From: Methylococcaceae bacterium
Lineage (GTDB): Bacteria; Pseudomonadota; Gammaproteobacteria; Methylococcales; Methylomonadaceae
Assembly: GCA_947506075.1 (NCBI GenBank)
Contig: CANNNN010000010.1
Location: 1-18,392 of the forward strand
DNA: 18,392 bases
Reading direction: 5' to 3'
Shown piece after piece: positions 1 through 7,891 of the stretch; the first letter of the stretch is position 1; the number at the start of each line of letters is the position of its first letter. The notes beneath the pieces were generated by a model that was not told where the DNA came from, did no database searches, and was given only the letters and a program-made list of their open reading frames with translations. The translations under genes were made by a program, and so were the position numbers.

Positions 1-272
1 GACCTGTTTTTAAAGTGCTTTTAATGCGTTTACCCTGTACTTAACTTAAGTCAATAATACAATCCCCCCATAATTCGTTACAATCAGGATTTTTCTTCAC
101 TGTCCTCAGCTCTATTTATTAATGAGAGCAACAAAAACCTTAACCCATGCCAGCCTTAATTATATCCGCATTAATCATATTCATCTGCGTAATCTGCGTT
201 CCATGACTTTGCCGACACACAGAATAGCTACAAACCTTTCGCATTGATCTTTTACGCCTTCGCGGTAAAAAT

Positions 273-301
273 TTCATAGCTTGCTTAACATCAGTTACAA
301 T
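273..301 (+). promoter_or_regulatory. Candidate sigma-70 promoter for the peroxidase gene
   Basis: TTCATA (273-278, four of six consensus bases) and TACAAT (296-301, five of six) are separated by exactly 17 bases. Transcription would start near 308, leaving a leader of about 74 bases before the ATG at 382. A half-site TTGAT at 244-248 lies upstream but has no matching ATCAA arm, so FNR control is not supported. Prediction by eye only. Confidence 0.4.
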
Positions 302-370
302 CCTGTCGGGTGTGCAGTAAGGTTACTGAGTTATTAAGCTTTCCCACATTAATAATATTAAATAAAATTT

Positions 371-376
371 AGGAGG
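371..376 (+). promoter_or_regulatory. Strong Shine-Dalgarno of the peroxidase gene
   Basis: AGGAGG lies five bases upstream of the ATG at 382, a near-perfect ribosome binding site. It fixes the start codon, and the signal peptide follows directly from it. It is the strongest ribosome binding site in the window. Confidence 0.85.
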
Positions 377-381
377 ATGGT

Positions 382-1386
382 ATGTTTAAAATACGATTAT
401 TAGTTACAGCGCTGACCTTAGCAGGTTCAATTTCAGTCGCTTCGGCCTGGGAAACTTTGCCGACAGAAGCGCCAGCACCAGCAGATAATGCGACAACGGC
501 GGCTAAAGTAGAACTGGGACAAATGCTCTATCATGACCCACGCTTATCTTCTACAGGCACAGTTTCCTGCGCTTCCTGCCATAATACGATGCTGGGTGGT
601 GAAGATAACAGGCCCAACTCAATGGGCGTCAATGGACAAACCGGTGGGCGTAGTGCGCCTACCGTTTGGAATTCTGCGTTTAATACCGTCCAGTTTTGGG
701 ATGGCAGGGCGGCAAGCCTCGAAGCTCAGGCAGCAGGCCCTGTGACCAATCCGATTGAAATGGGTATGAAAAGCTGGGATGACGTAGTATCTCGCCTGAA
801 ATCTATTGAAGGTTATCATGCGCCGTTTGAGCAGGCTTTTGGTAAGGATGCCATTTCCAAAGACAACGCAACCAAAGCGATTGCGGCTTACGAAAGAACC
901 TTGATTACACCTAACAGCCCTTATGACCGTTATGTTTCCGGCGATAAATCGGCTTTATCGGCGCAACAAGTGCGCGGCATGGAAAAGGTTGCTGAATTAG
1001 GCTGTACCCATTGCCATAGCGGCCCGGCATTTAACGGCCCGGGCATGTTCCAGAAGTTCCCTGTGATACCCGACGGCTATTGGGAAGCACAACATCATTT
1101 CAAAAAGGATAAAGGTTTAGCGGAAGTCAGCAAAAATCCTGCCGATGAACATTTGTGGAAGGTACCGACGCTGCGCAACATCGCGTTGACTGCACCGTAT
1201 TTCCATAATGGTTCGGTTAAAACGCTGGATCAAGCGGTAACCTTGATGGCAAAACTGCAATTGGGCAAGAACTTATCCAAGGACGAAGTGGCCGATATTG
1301 TAGCCTTTTTGAATGGTTTGACCGGCGAATTCCCTAAACAGAAAATACCTGTCTTACCGGGCACCCCGGGTTCTAGCTTAAATTAA
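382..1386 (+). CDS. Periplasmic di-haem cytochrome c peroxidase (CcpA/MauG family)
   Basis: Predicted to reduce hydrogen peroxide to water in the periplasm with electrons from a small cytochrome or cupredoxin. The 334-residue protein starts with a Sec signal peptide, cleaved probably after SVASA (residue 22). It has two c-type haem motifs: CASCH at 63-67 (low-potential, peroxidatic haem) and CTHCH at 208-212 (high-potential haem). Conserved family features are QFWDGRA (Trp106, between the haems), the NPIEMG loop (Glu126, the usual catalytic acid), TAPYFHNGS (271-279) and Met289 as the likely sixth ligand of the second haem. Oddity: where the family normally has a distal His in a GHGW-type loop, this protein aligns a Val (83, within GVNGQTGGR). 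The peroxidatic haem may therefore be permanently open, or the loop may differ. It appears monocistronic, with its own promoter, and a hairpin lies 70 bases after the stop. Family certain; true substrate less so, since MauG-like roles share this fold. Confidence 0.93.
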   Translation: MFKIRLLVTALTLAGSISVASAWETLPTEAPAPADNATTAAKVELGQMLYHDPRLSSTGTVSCASCHNTMLGGEDNRPNSMGVNGQTGGRSAPTVWNSAFNTVQFWDGRAASLEAQAAGPVTNPIEMGMKSWDDVVSRLKSIEGYHAPFEQAFGKDAISKDNATKAIAAYERTLITPNSPYDRYVSGDKSALSAQQVRGMEKVAELGCTHCHSGPAFNGPGMFQKFPVIPDGYWEAQHHFKKDKGLAEVSKNPADEHLWKVPTLRNIALTAPYFHNGSVKTLDQAVTLMAKLQLGKNLSKDEVADIVAFLNGLTGEFPKQKIPVLPGTPGSSLN

Positions 1387-1459
1387 CACAGAATGCCGTT
1401 GAAAAAGTCTTTGTTCAATCAGGCTACTGTGCGTTACGGAGTTTTGTAAGCTGTTCAAA

Positions 1460-1493
1460 CATGCGGGTCGGAGTGCAAACTTCGACCCGCATG
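1460..1493. terminator. Hairpin between convergent genes, probable bidirectional terminator
   Basis: CATGCGGGTCG (1460-1470) pairs perfectly with 1483-1493. The stem continues inward through a G-U wobble (1471/1482) and AGT/ACT to a GCAA loop (1475-1478) on the plus-strand RNA. It sits between the stops of the peroxidase (+) and def (-), as expected for a shared terminator. No strong U-tract follows on either strand, so Rho-independent termination may be weak; it could also be a stabilising 3' hairpin. Confidence 0.5.
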
Positions 1494-1519
1494 CTTCGTT
1501 AACGACTATCGACTTCTCA

Positions 1520-2050
1520 TTACCCGACCGCAACCAATTTAGCGTATTCGCTTTCCGAGAAAATATCCGTGTTATCCTGAACCCTGTCCAGATAGGTTTT
1601 ACCCTCCAGATGGTCGACCTCATGCTGAAAGACTCTCGCCACAAACCCGCTTAGCCGAGCCTCAACCAAAGCCCCCTGCTGATCAGTATAGCGTATCAAT
1701 ATCGTCTGATACCTCGGCACTAAGGCGCGTATCCCGGGAATGCTCAAACAGCCTTCCCAGTCCTTTTCCTGTGTTTTTGACAAGACTTCAAAGTCAGGAT
1801 TAATCATCACTGTAGGTTCCATTAGAGGCGCTCTGGGATAACGAGGCGTAGGCCTTGAGGCAACAATGATAATCCGCTTGGACTGTCGGACCTGGGGAGC
1901 GGCAATGCCAACGCCCGAAGTCATTGCCAAGGTATTCTGCATGAGCTCGATAATCTGCAAAATTTCAGCATCATGCACATCGGCAACAGCAGCGGCTTTT
2001 TGCCTGAGCAAGCTATTCCCTAACTGAGCAATCTCAAAGCCGGTGCTCAT
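1520..2050 (-). CDS. def: Peptide deformylase
   Basis: Removes the N-terminal formyl group from nascent proteins in the cytoplasm using a metal ion (Fe2+ in vivo). All three family motifs are present in the 176-residue protein: GVGIAAPQ (46-53), EGCLS (99-103, metal ligand Cys101) and QHEVDHLEG (142-150, ligands His143 and His147, catalytic Glu144). Length is normal. The start codon overlaps the stop of ppk1 as ATGA (2050-2047) with no clear Shine-Dalgarno before it, so translation is probably coupled to ppk1. Canonical def usually lies beside fmt; here it is next to ppk1, so this may be a second deformylase paralogue. That is inference, as the rest of the genome is not visible. Confidence 0.95.
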   Translation of the reverse strand: MSTGFEIAQLGNSLLRQKAAAVADVHDAEILQIIELMQNTLAMTSGVGIAAPQVRQSKRIIIVASRPTPRYPRAPLMEPTVMINPDFEVLSKTQEKDWEGCLSIPGIRALVPRYQTILIRYTDQQGALVEARLSGFVARVFQHEVDHLEGKTYLDRVQDNTDIFSESEYAKLVAVG

Positions 2051-4134
2051 TGTAAATCATTCATAAGCACAGACTGAGCTTGAACCGACTCCTCCGTGTC
2101 GGATTTTGTCAAGCGTTGATAACTGCCATCGGACTGCAACAGCCAGGCCTGAGTATTATCCTTTAAATACAAATTCAGATTCTGCAAAATCCGCAGCTGT
2201 AATCTTTTGCTTTCAATCGGAAAACAGACTTCCACACGCCGAAACATATTGCGATTCATTAAATCCGCGCTGGACGCATAGACTTCCCTGTTGCCGTCAT
2301 TTTCAAACGCATATACCCGGGCATGCTCCAAAAAACGCCCGATAATCGACCGTACTTCTATATTTTCAGACACGCCAATAACCCCAGGCTTTAAACAGCA
2401 AACGCCCCGGACTATCAATTTTACCTCGACCCCAGCCTGAGAGGCACGGTACAGAGCCTGGATGGATTGCTCTTCAACAACCGCATTCACCTGGATGATG
2501 ATTTTCGCCGGCTTTCCGTTTTTGGCATGACGTATTTCCCGTTCAATTTTTTCGATCAAACCGCTGTGCAAGGTAAACGGGGATTGCAATAATTTATTCA
2601 GCTTGGTGACTTTCCCCAAACTGGTCAGTTGGGCAAATACGCGTCGAACATCTTCGCCTAATTCCTTATCGCAGGAAAATAAGCCGTAATCAGTGTAAAT
2701 CTGCGCCGTTTTCGGATGGTAGTTACCGGTACCCAGATGCACATAGTTACGTAATTGCTTCCCTTCCCTTCGTAGCACCAAACACATTTTGGCATGGGTT
2801 TTATAGCCTACTACACCATAAACCACATGCACAGCAGCTTCCTGTAACTTCGCAGCCAAACCGATATTGGCTTTTTCATCAAATCGCGCCCTCAACTCGA
2901 TAACCACCGTCACCACCTTGCCTGCCCTGGCTGCCTTGATTAAGGCACTGACAATAGGCGAATCGGCACCCGTGCGATACAGCGTTTGCTTAATAGCCAG
3001 AACTTCAGAGGAAACCGTCGCCTGACGAATAAACTCAACAACCGGCGAGAAAGACTCAAACGGGTGATGCAGCAAAATATCGTGGCGCCGAATTGCAGCA
3101 AAGATATCCTTGCTGCGCTCCAGTTGTTGCGGCACCGCAGGCTTAAAAGGGGGGAATTTAAGATCAGGCCGACCGATCAGATCATTAATTTCCTGGATTC
3201 TGTTTAGATTGACGGGCCCATCAACCAAAAACAAACGATCACGGGTCATTTCAAACCTATCCAGTAAAAAGGTAACGGTTTCATCCGGACAATTGGCATC
3301 AATCTCCAGGCGCACTTCGTCACCGTAGTTACGCATGGCCAACTCGCCTTCCACGGCCAGCAATAAATCGTCAATCGCATCATCATCGACAAAAAAATCA
3401 CTATTCCGGGTAACCCGAAATTGATAGCAACCTTTGACGCTCATCCCGTTAAATAACTGATCGACAAAGGCATGAATGATAGACGACAGGAACACAAAAT
3501 TAGCTCCGCCACCCGCAGCTTCCTCGGCAGGCAGCTGGATGATGCGCGGCAAGGCTCTAGGCGCCTGCAATATAGCCCGACCGCTATTTCTGCCGAACGC
3601 ATCCTTACCGGTCAAGGCGATAATGAAATTTAAACTCTTATTTAAGATGCGCGGAAAAGGATGGGCAGAATCCAAACCTACCGGCGTTAAAATCGGCAAC
3701 AACTCATCATTAAAATAAGCTTCCAGCCATTTATGCTGGGCTTCGGTCCACTCCTTACGGCGAATAAACCGGATATTTTCCTTGGCCAGTTTTGGAATCA
3801 GAATCTCGTTCAAAACCTTATACTGCTCATCAACCAGTTGATGGGCATGGACGGCGATCAACTCCAGTTGCTCACTAGGCGTTAAGCCATCCGGTCCTAC
3901 GGCTTTTGGATCGATGGCTGCCATCTGGATAACGCTGGCTACACGAACCTCGAAAAACTCGTCAAGATTGGAACAAGAGATACATAAATAATTAAGCCGT
4001 TCAAGCAGCGGCACTTTATCATCGTTTGCCTGCGCTAAAACCCGTTTATTAAACTCAAGCAGGCTCAGTTCACGATTAAGATAAAGTTCGGGTTTTTGAA
4101 GATCTATCGGGGTTTCAGTTAGGTTTGTGTCCAT
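2047..4134 (-). CDS. ppk1: Polyphosphate kinase 1
   Basis: Reversibly polymerises the gamma-phosphate of ATP into inorganic polyphosphate, a membrane-associated activity linked to stress survival and phosphate storage. The 695-residue protein has the full PPK1 layout: an N-terminal domain from ELYLNRELSLLEFN (16-29), a head domain, and two PLD-like C-terminal domains. The autophosphorylated histidine is His447 in GYKTHAK. The second active-site histidine is His466 in YVHLGTGNY, 19 residues later as in E. coli (435/454). LYRTGADSPIV (385-395) and the SSADLMNRN loop (621-629) are also present. The ATG at 4134 has only a weak GAG upstream. The gap before it is filled by an inverted-repeat element (4150-4225). 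No ppx exopolyphosphatase neighbour is visible; def follows with a four-base overlap. Confidence 0.97.
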   Translation of the reverse strand: MDTNLTETPIDLQKPELYLNRELSLLEFNKRVLAQANDDKVPLLERLNYLCISCSNLDEFFEVRVASVIQMAAIDPKAVGPDGLTPSEQLELIAVHAHQLVDEQYKVLNEILIPKLAKENIRFIRRKEWTEAQHKWLEAYFNDELLPILTPVGLDSAHPFPRILNKSLNFIIALTGKDAFGRNSGRAILQAPRALPRIIQLPAEEAAGGGANFVFLSSIIHAFVDQLFNGMSVKGCYQFRVTRNSDFFVDDDAIDDLLLAVEGELAMRNYGDEVRLEIDANCPDETVTFLLDRFEMTRDRLFLVDGPVNLNRIQEINDLIGRPDLKFPPFKPAVPQQLERSKDIFAAIRRHDILLHHPFESFSPVVEFIRQATVSSEVLAIKQTLYRTGADSPIVSALIKAARAGKVVTVVIELRARFDEKANIGLAAKLQEAAVHVVYGVVGYKTHAKMCLVLRREGKQLRNYVHLGTGNYHPKTAQIYTDYGLFSCDKELGEDVRRVFAQLTSLGKVTKLNKLLQSPFTLHSGLIEKIEREIRHAKNGKPAKIIIQVNAVVEEQSIQALYRASQAGVEVKLIVRGVCCLKPGVIGVSENIEVRSIIGRFLEHARVYAFENDGNREVYASSADLMNRNMFRRVEVCFPIESKRLQLRILQNLNLYLKDNTQAWLLQSDGSYQRLTKSDTEESVQAQSVLMNDLQ

Positions 4135-4149
4135 GTTTTACTCAGCCAT

Positions 4150-4225
4150 GTAGGGTGCGCAACGCGCACCATTTTTAAATTTGGAATGCTATTGGAAATA
4201 TGGTTCACCATACGCAGCCTACCCT
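4150..4225. repeat. MITE/REP-like inverted-repeat element between the PLP enzyme and ppk1
   Basis: The left end reads GTAGGGTGCGCAACGCGCAC from 4150. The right end (about 4200-4225) reads, on the opposite strand, GTAGGCTGCGTATGGTGAAC. The two 26-base ends agree at about 19 positions. The left end also folds on itself (GGTGCGC 4154-4160 with GCGCACC 4164-4170). The right end overlaps the PLP-enzyme gene and supplies its TAG stop codon (4219-4221). The short size, imperfect terminal inversion and lack of coding capacity fit a miniature transposable element or REP-type unit. Family not identified. Confidence 0.55.
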
Positions 4226-5115
4226 CTTTTTCCCTGCAAGCCACCGGTATGTATCGCAATAATACGCTGACCCGGCCTGAAATAGTGATTTTTGATTAAA
4301 TCGTAAATGGCGTACAGCATTTTTCCGGTATAAACTGGTTCAAGCGGAATTGACGTTTTTAGTTCAAAATCGTCAATAAAGGCATTTAACTCGGCATTGG
4401 TTTTGGCAAAGCCACCAAAATGGTAAGCCAAGTTTATCTGCCAATTATGACAGGACTGTGACAACAAGACTTCAACCTCCGCCGTTAAAAAACCCGCATT
4501 TTTTAATGCCGCAAAGCCTAATACCCTTGCTTGCTCCGGTACAGCGTTAATAATACCTGCCAATGTCGTTCCGGTTCCACAGGATACACACAGCCGGTCG
4601 TAGGGAATGTCAAGTTCAGCAACCAGTTCCGCAACACCCTGCATAGCCAGACCTAAAGCCCCGCCTTCAGGTAACCAGTATTGGCCAGGCTTCAGGCTTG
4701 GCAACGCATCATATGTTTTGTATTGCCTGAGCAGTCGATAATCAGTTCGCGTTATGAACCTCAACTCCATACCCCAGTTGTTCATGTCCAGCAAAGCCGG
4801 AGTTAAGACGTCTGGTTGCTCACCCCGTACCAGTCCGATGGTTTTTAATCCTAAGATCTTACCGACATAAGCTAACACATGCAGATGATTGGAATAAGCT
4901 CCACCCATGCTGATCAGCGTATCTGCGCCTAGGGCCAGCGCATGATCGAGGATGTATTTAAGTTTGCGCCACTTATTGCCGGAAATGACAGGATGCAGTA
5001 AATCATCCCTCTTCATCCACAGTTCGAGTTGGTATTGCTCAAACAGCGGATCATCAATCTTAGTTAGAATTGACGGTTTGAAGGTTTTTTCCAGCTTTAT
5101 CAGTTCGGGATGCAT
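4219..5115 (-). CDS. PLP-dependent enzyme, D-cysteine desulfhydrase / ACC deaminase family
   Basis: A fold-type II pyridoxal-phosphate enzyme of 298 residues. The Schiff-base lysine is Lys48 in SGNKWRKLKY, matching Lys51 of Pseudomonas ACC deaminase. GGAYSNH (71-77) matches the loop holding the nucleophilic serine (Ser75 here). SCGTGTTLAG (about 178-187) is the phosphate-binding loop, and the C-terminal IHTGGLQG is typical of the family. True ACC deaminases carry a tyrosine just before the terminal GG (YAHLGG); here it is AIHTGG. This favours D-cysteine desulfhydrase or another D-amino-acid beta-eliminating activity, but the substrate is not determined. No Shine-Dalgarno is visible before the ATG, and a 20-bp perfect palindrome ends 10 bases upstream of it. 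The gene's stop is contributed by a repeat element. Confidence 0.82.
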   Translation of the reverse strand: MHPELIKLEKTFKPSILTKIDDPLFEQYQLELWMKRDDLLHPVISGNKWRKLKYILDHALALGADTLISMGGAYSNHLHVLAYVGKILGLKTIGLVRGEQPDVLTPALLDMNNWGMELRFITRTDYRLLRQYKTYDALPSLKPGQYWLPEGGALGLAMQGVAELVAELDIPYDRLCVSCGTGTTLAGIINAVPEQARVLGFAALKNAGFLTAEVEVLLSQSCHNWQINLAYHFGGFAKTNAELNAFIDDFELKTSIPLEPVYTGKMLYAIYDLIKNHYFRPGQRIIAIHTGGLQGKRG

Positions 5116-5125
5116 GATGTAACAA

Positions 5126-5169
5126 TCGTGCAGATCGGGTTGGGCGATAGCCCAACCCGATCTGCACGA
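5126..5169. repeat. Perfect 20-bp inverted repeat (hairpin) between the glucan synthase and PLP-enzyme genes
   Basis: Bases 5126-5145 (TCGTGCAGATCGGGTTGGGC) are exactly complementary to 5150-5169 around a four-base GATA loop. The stem abuts the stop codon of the glucan synthase gene (5170-5172) and leaves only 10 bases before the ATG of the PLP-enzyme gene. The only T-rich flank is on the plus strand (from 5171), where no gene would use it. On the coding (minus) strand an A-rich tract precedes and no U-tract follows. It may act as an attenuator or mRNA-stabilising hairpin, or be a REP-like mobile palindrome. Confidence 0.75.
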
Positions 5170-7797
5170 CTATTTTTTCTTTTTAGACTTGGACGTAGGC
5201 TTGACGGCCGATTTTTCGACAAGCACTTTAGCCTTATAATCCGGCGCAATGCTGATCAACAAGGTCAGTAAGGCTGCAATATAAGGAACAGCCTGTACCG
5301 ACAGAATGGCTATCCATAATCTGCCGCTAAAATTATCAAAATGCTCCAGCGACGCCATCATTCCGATAGCTATGCTTAATAAGGTCAACAACAGCAATTC
5401 TTCCCGTATGGTGAACAAGCCGACGAATAAGGCACTGTGTTGTTCAAACTTGGGCGTACGCATAAACGGTTTTCCGGTCGTAAACAAGCCCTGTACGGTG
5501 CCCTTTGCGACGGTATGCGTCAAGGCGAGACCTGACAAGGATGCACCTAACGATTGCCAGACAGAGCATGGGACACGAGCCTGGTACAGCCATAAGCCCC
5601 GGATAATTTTAAAACTGAAGATACCTACGGTCGGCAATAAAAATGCGTTGGCCGGAAGTTCGCTGTGTATCGGATCGTAAAGCAGCACGGCGGTTAAGAT
5701 TAAACTGGTTATCGTAAATAACAAGGCCAGCGCATCTGAAAACCACGGTAGCCAGCCGGCAATAAAATAATACTTTTGGGCCGGTGTCAGCTTAGGACTC
5801 TTAGACGGCAAAAAGCTGCGCCAATGCGCCTTGATGATTTGCATAGCGCCATATACCCAGCGAAAGCGCTGAGTCATATAGCCAGACATTGTGTCAGGCA
5901 TGACGCCTTTTCCAAACGAATCCTTGACGTAAACCGAATCATAGCCCGCTTCATAAAGACGCAGACCCAATTCGCTGTCTTCACAGATACACCATTCCGA
6001 CCATTTGCCGACTTCCAGTAACGCTGATTTCCTGATCATCGTCATCGTGCCATGCTGGATAATTGCATTGTATTCGTTGCGCTGGACCATGCCGATATTG
6101 AAAAATCCAGCATATTCCCAATAACAAAAGGACTTAAAGGCGCTTTGATCACGGTCACGATAATCCTGAGGCGACTGGATAAATCCGACATTTTCATTAT
6201 CGAAATACGGCACCATGCAGTTAAGCCAGTCGGGTGACAGGATGTAATCGCTGTCGATAACCGCGATAATTTCTGCATCGGGCGCTGTTTGTTCCAGCGC
6301 ATGATTGATTGCACCTGCCTTGAAGCCCGGCCAGTTTTCCAGATGAAAAAACCTGAACTTCGGCCCCAGACGTTCGCAATCAACTTTTACCGGCTCCCAG
6401 ACCGCCGGATCTTTGGTATTGTTGTCCATGACCAATACTTCGAGATTCGGGTAATCAACCCTGTCCAAAGCCTCAAGCGTCATGCGCACCATATCGGGCG
6501 GCTCATTATGGATTGGCAGATGCAACGATACTTTCGGATATTTGAAATCAGCAGATGGTTTAAGTGGCTGAAAAGTTCTGGCGGTTTTCCGATGCCAGAC
6601 AACTTCGGCTATTTCCAGGCTTTCTATTAACAAAATGACCGCAGCAAGGACCTGCATCAAGATCAGGATGCCCCAAAATACAATGCTAAGCTTGGTTTGA
6701 TATTGCTGTGCGCCTATCGACACCGACCAGAAAATCGTTGATGCGGCAAGATTGGCAATCAGGCCGAAAAACAACAAACCGGGCAGCTTTAAACTGCTAC
6801 GGGTGAATAAAAACAAGCCCATTAGCACCACACTGAAAACAGCTGCCCCGGTAGCCCAGTGCTCCCAGGTAGGCATCGCAATCACATCGCCATCCATAGG
6901 ATATTTGGGTTGGCGATCTGCATTAAAAATCCCCCAATAGGCGCCGGCTGAGCCTTCCAGCGACATTTTCCAAGGTTGATCAAACGCCTCGACAATATAA
7001 TAAGTAACTTTTTCAACATCGGCGCGATTCAGAAACTCGCGTAGAAACCGTGCCTGATTGGATACTGATGCCGTCGCATGTTTAAACGGTTGACCATCTG
7101 AAGGCCAGCCAACCTCGGTAATCACGATAGGTTTATTGGGATAGGCTTTTTGTAGCGCATGATAACGATCAAAAACATAGTCAACCGCATCTTCAGCCGC
7201 AATACCTTCCCAGTAAGGCAGGATATGCACGCCTATAAAATCGACTTCGTCAACAAGCTTGGGATGGGCTAACCACATATCCCAGGTTTCTGAGGTACTG
7301 ACGGGGCGCCAGGTGTTCTTCTTTACCTCGCGGATATATTCAATCAACGCATCTTCCGAGATATTCCTGCGCAGCATTACCTCGTTGCCGATCATAACAC
7401 GCACAATATTCGAATTATTCTGGCGACTGACCTTAATTAAAGTTTCGATTTCTTGTCGATTCTTCTCAAGATTATCATCAATCCAAGCGCCCACCGTGGT
7501 ATTCAGGTTATGCTTGGCAGCCAGCTCAGGAACCTTATCCAGACCTTTAAGCACGCTATAGGTACGAACGGCATGAACCTTATTGGCCAACAGACTCAAA
7601 TCATGATCAATATCCGTTTCGCTAGGAAAGGTATTGCTGGTTTGCGTGTCCTGTTTTCTCATGGGGTCGAAGGTGACGCCCATCGTGGTTTTGGTCCAAG
7701 GTTGCACTTGCAAGGGATTATTGACATAACTCCAGATGCTGAAGTTAATCATGACGATTAGAGCGAGTGCAATGACAGAAACTATCTTGGTTTTCAT
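5170..7797 (-). CDS. Membrane-bound bifunctional GH17-GT2 beta-glucan synthase/transglucosylase (NdvB-like of Pseudomonas)
   Basis: An 875-residue fusion. Residues 5-24 form a membrane anchor. Residues about 36-300 are a glycoside hydrolase family 17 domain facing the periplasm, with acid/base Glu139 in MIGNEV and nucleophile Glu228 in ITEVGWP. Membrane segments follow at about 313-331, 338-360 and 370-392. Residues about 420-660 are a cytoplasmic family 2 glycosyltransferase with VMDNN (Asp458), VIDSDY (Asp515, Asp517), CEDSELG (Asp607) and QRFRW (643-647). Further membrane helices occupy about 680-850, and the tail is lysine-rich (SKKKK). By analogy with Pseudomonas and Azotobacter proteins of the same architecture, the GT2 part should polymerise UDP-glucose into beta-glucan, and the GH17 part should elongate, branch or cyclise it. 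Ribosome binding site weak. It follows lpdA by 94 bases, so it may be co-transcribed or have its own promoter. Confidence 0.88.
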   Translation of the reverse strand: MKTKIVSVIALALIVMINFSIWSYVNNPLQVQPWTKTTMGVTFDPMRKQDTQTSNTFPSETDIDHDLSLLANKVHAVRTYSVLKGLDKVPELAAKHNLNTTVGAWIDDNLEKNRQEIETLIKVSRQNNSNIVRVMIGNEVMLRRNISEDALIEYIREVKKNTWRPVSTSETWDMWLAHPKLVDEVDFIGVHILPYWEGIAAEDAVDYVFDRYHALQKAYPNKPIVITEVGWPSDGQPFKHATASVSNQARFLREFLNRADVEKVTYYIVEAFDQPWKMSLEGSAGAYWGIFNADRQPKYPMDGDVIAMPTWEHWATGAAVFSVVLMGLFLFTRSSLKLPGLLFFGLIANLAASTIFWSVSIGAQQYQTKLSIVFWGILILMQVLAAVILLIESLEIAEVVWHRKTARTFQPLKPSADFKYPKVSLHLPIHNEPPDMVRMTLEALDRVDYPNLEVLVMDNNTKDPAVWEPVKVDCERLGPKFRFFHLENWPGFKAGAINHALEQTAPDAEIIAVIDSDYILSPDWLNCMVPYFDNENVGFIQSPQDYRDRDQSAFKSFCYWEYAGFFNIGMVQRNEYNAIIQHGTMTMIRKSALLEVGKWSEWCICEDSELGLRLYEAGYDSVYVKDSFGKGVMPDTMSGYMTQRFRWVYGAMQIIKAHWRSFLPSKSPKLTPAQKYYFIAGWLPWFSDALALLFTITSLILTAVLLYDPIHSELPANAFLLPTVGIFSFKIIRGLWLYQARVPCSVWQSLGASLSGLALTHTVAKGTVQGLFTTGKPFMRTPKFEQHSALFVGLFTIREELLLLTLLSIAIGMMASLEHFDNFSGRLWIAILSVQAVPYIAALLTLLISIAPDYKAKVLVEKSAVKPTSKSKKKK

Positions 7798-7891
7798 TTG
7801 GGTGCTCGGTTATTCCGCTGGACTGCAAAAAAATTAATGGAAAAGGACGAAAGGCAAAGAACGAAAGTATATTTCGCCTTGTCTCTTCTAT

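Larger units (their letters stand above)
1..381. other. Non-coding region upstream of the cytochrome c peroxidase
   Basis: No convincing coding frame is visible; plus-strand frames entering from the left edge stop within the first 45 bases. The stretch is AT-rich. At about 178-201 it carries a phrase built on a tandem-like word (CATCTGCGTAATCTGCGTTC). I recall this type of word as a dispersed intergenic repeat in many proteobacterial genomes, which cannot be confirmed here. The last 110 bases hold a plausible sigma-70 promoter and a strong Shine-Dalgarno for the downstream gene, annotated separately. Confidence 0.5.

Noticed and set aside
1378..1644. 88-codon minus-strand frame overlapping def and the hairpin
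   Set aside because: Runs out of frame through the conserved C-terminal half of def and through the terminator-like hairpin.
5171..5186. T-rich tract after the palindrome as a plus-strand Rho-independent terminator
   Set aside because: It has the right form, but no plus-strand gene lies upstream; the tract is simply the complement of the lysine codons ending the glucan synthase gene.
6042..6383. 113-codon frame in another frame of the GH17-GT2 gene
   Set aside because: Lies wholly inside the GT2 domain with intact catalytic motifs; no start signal and no recognisable product.
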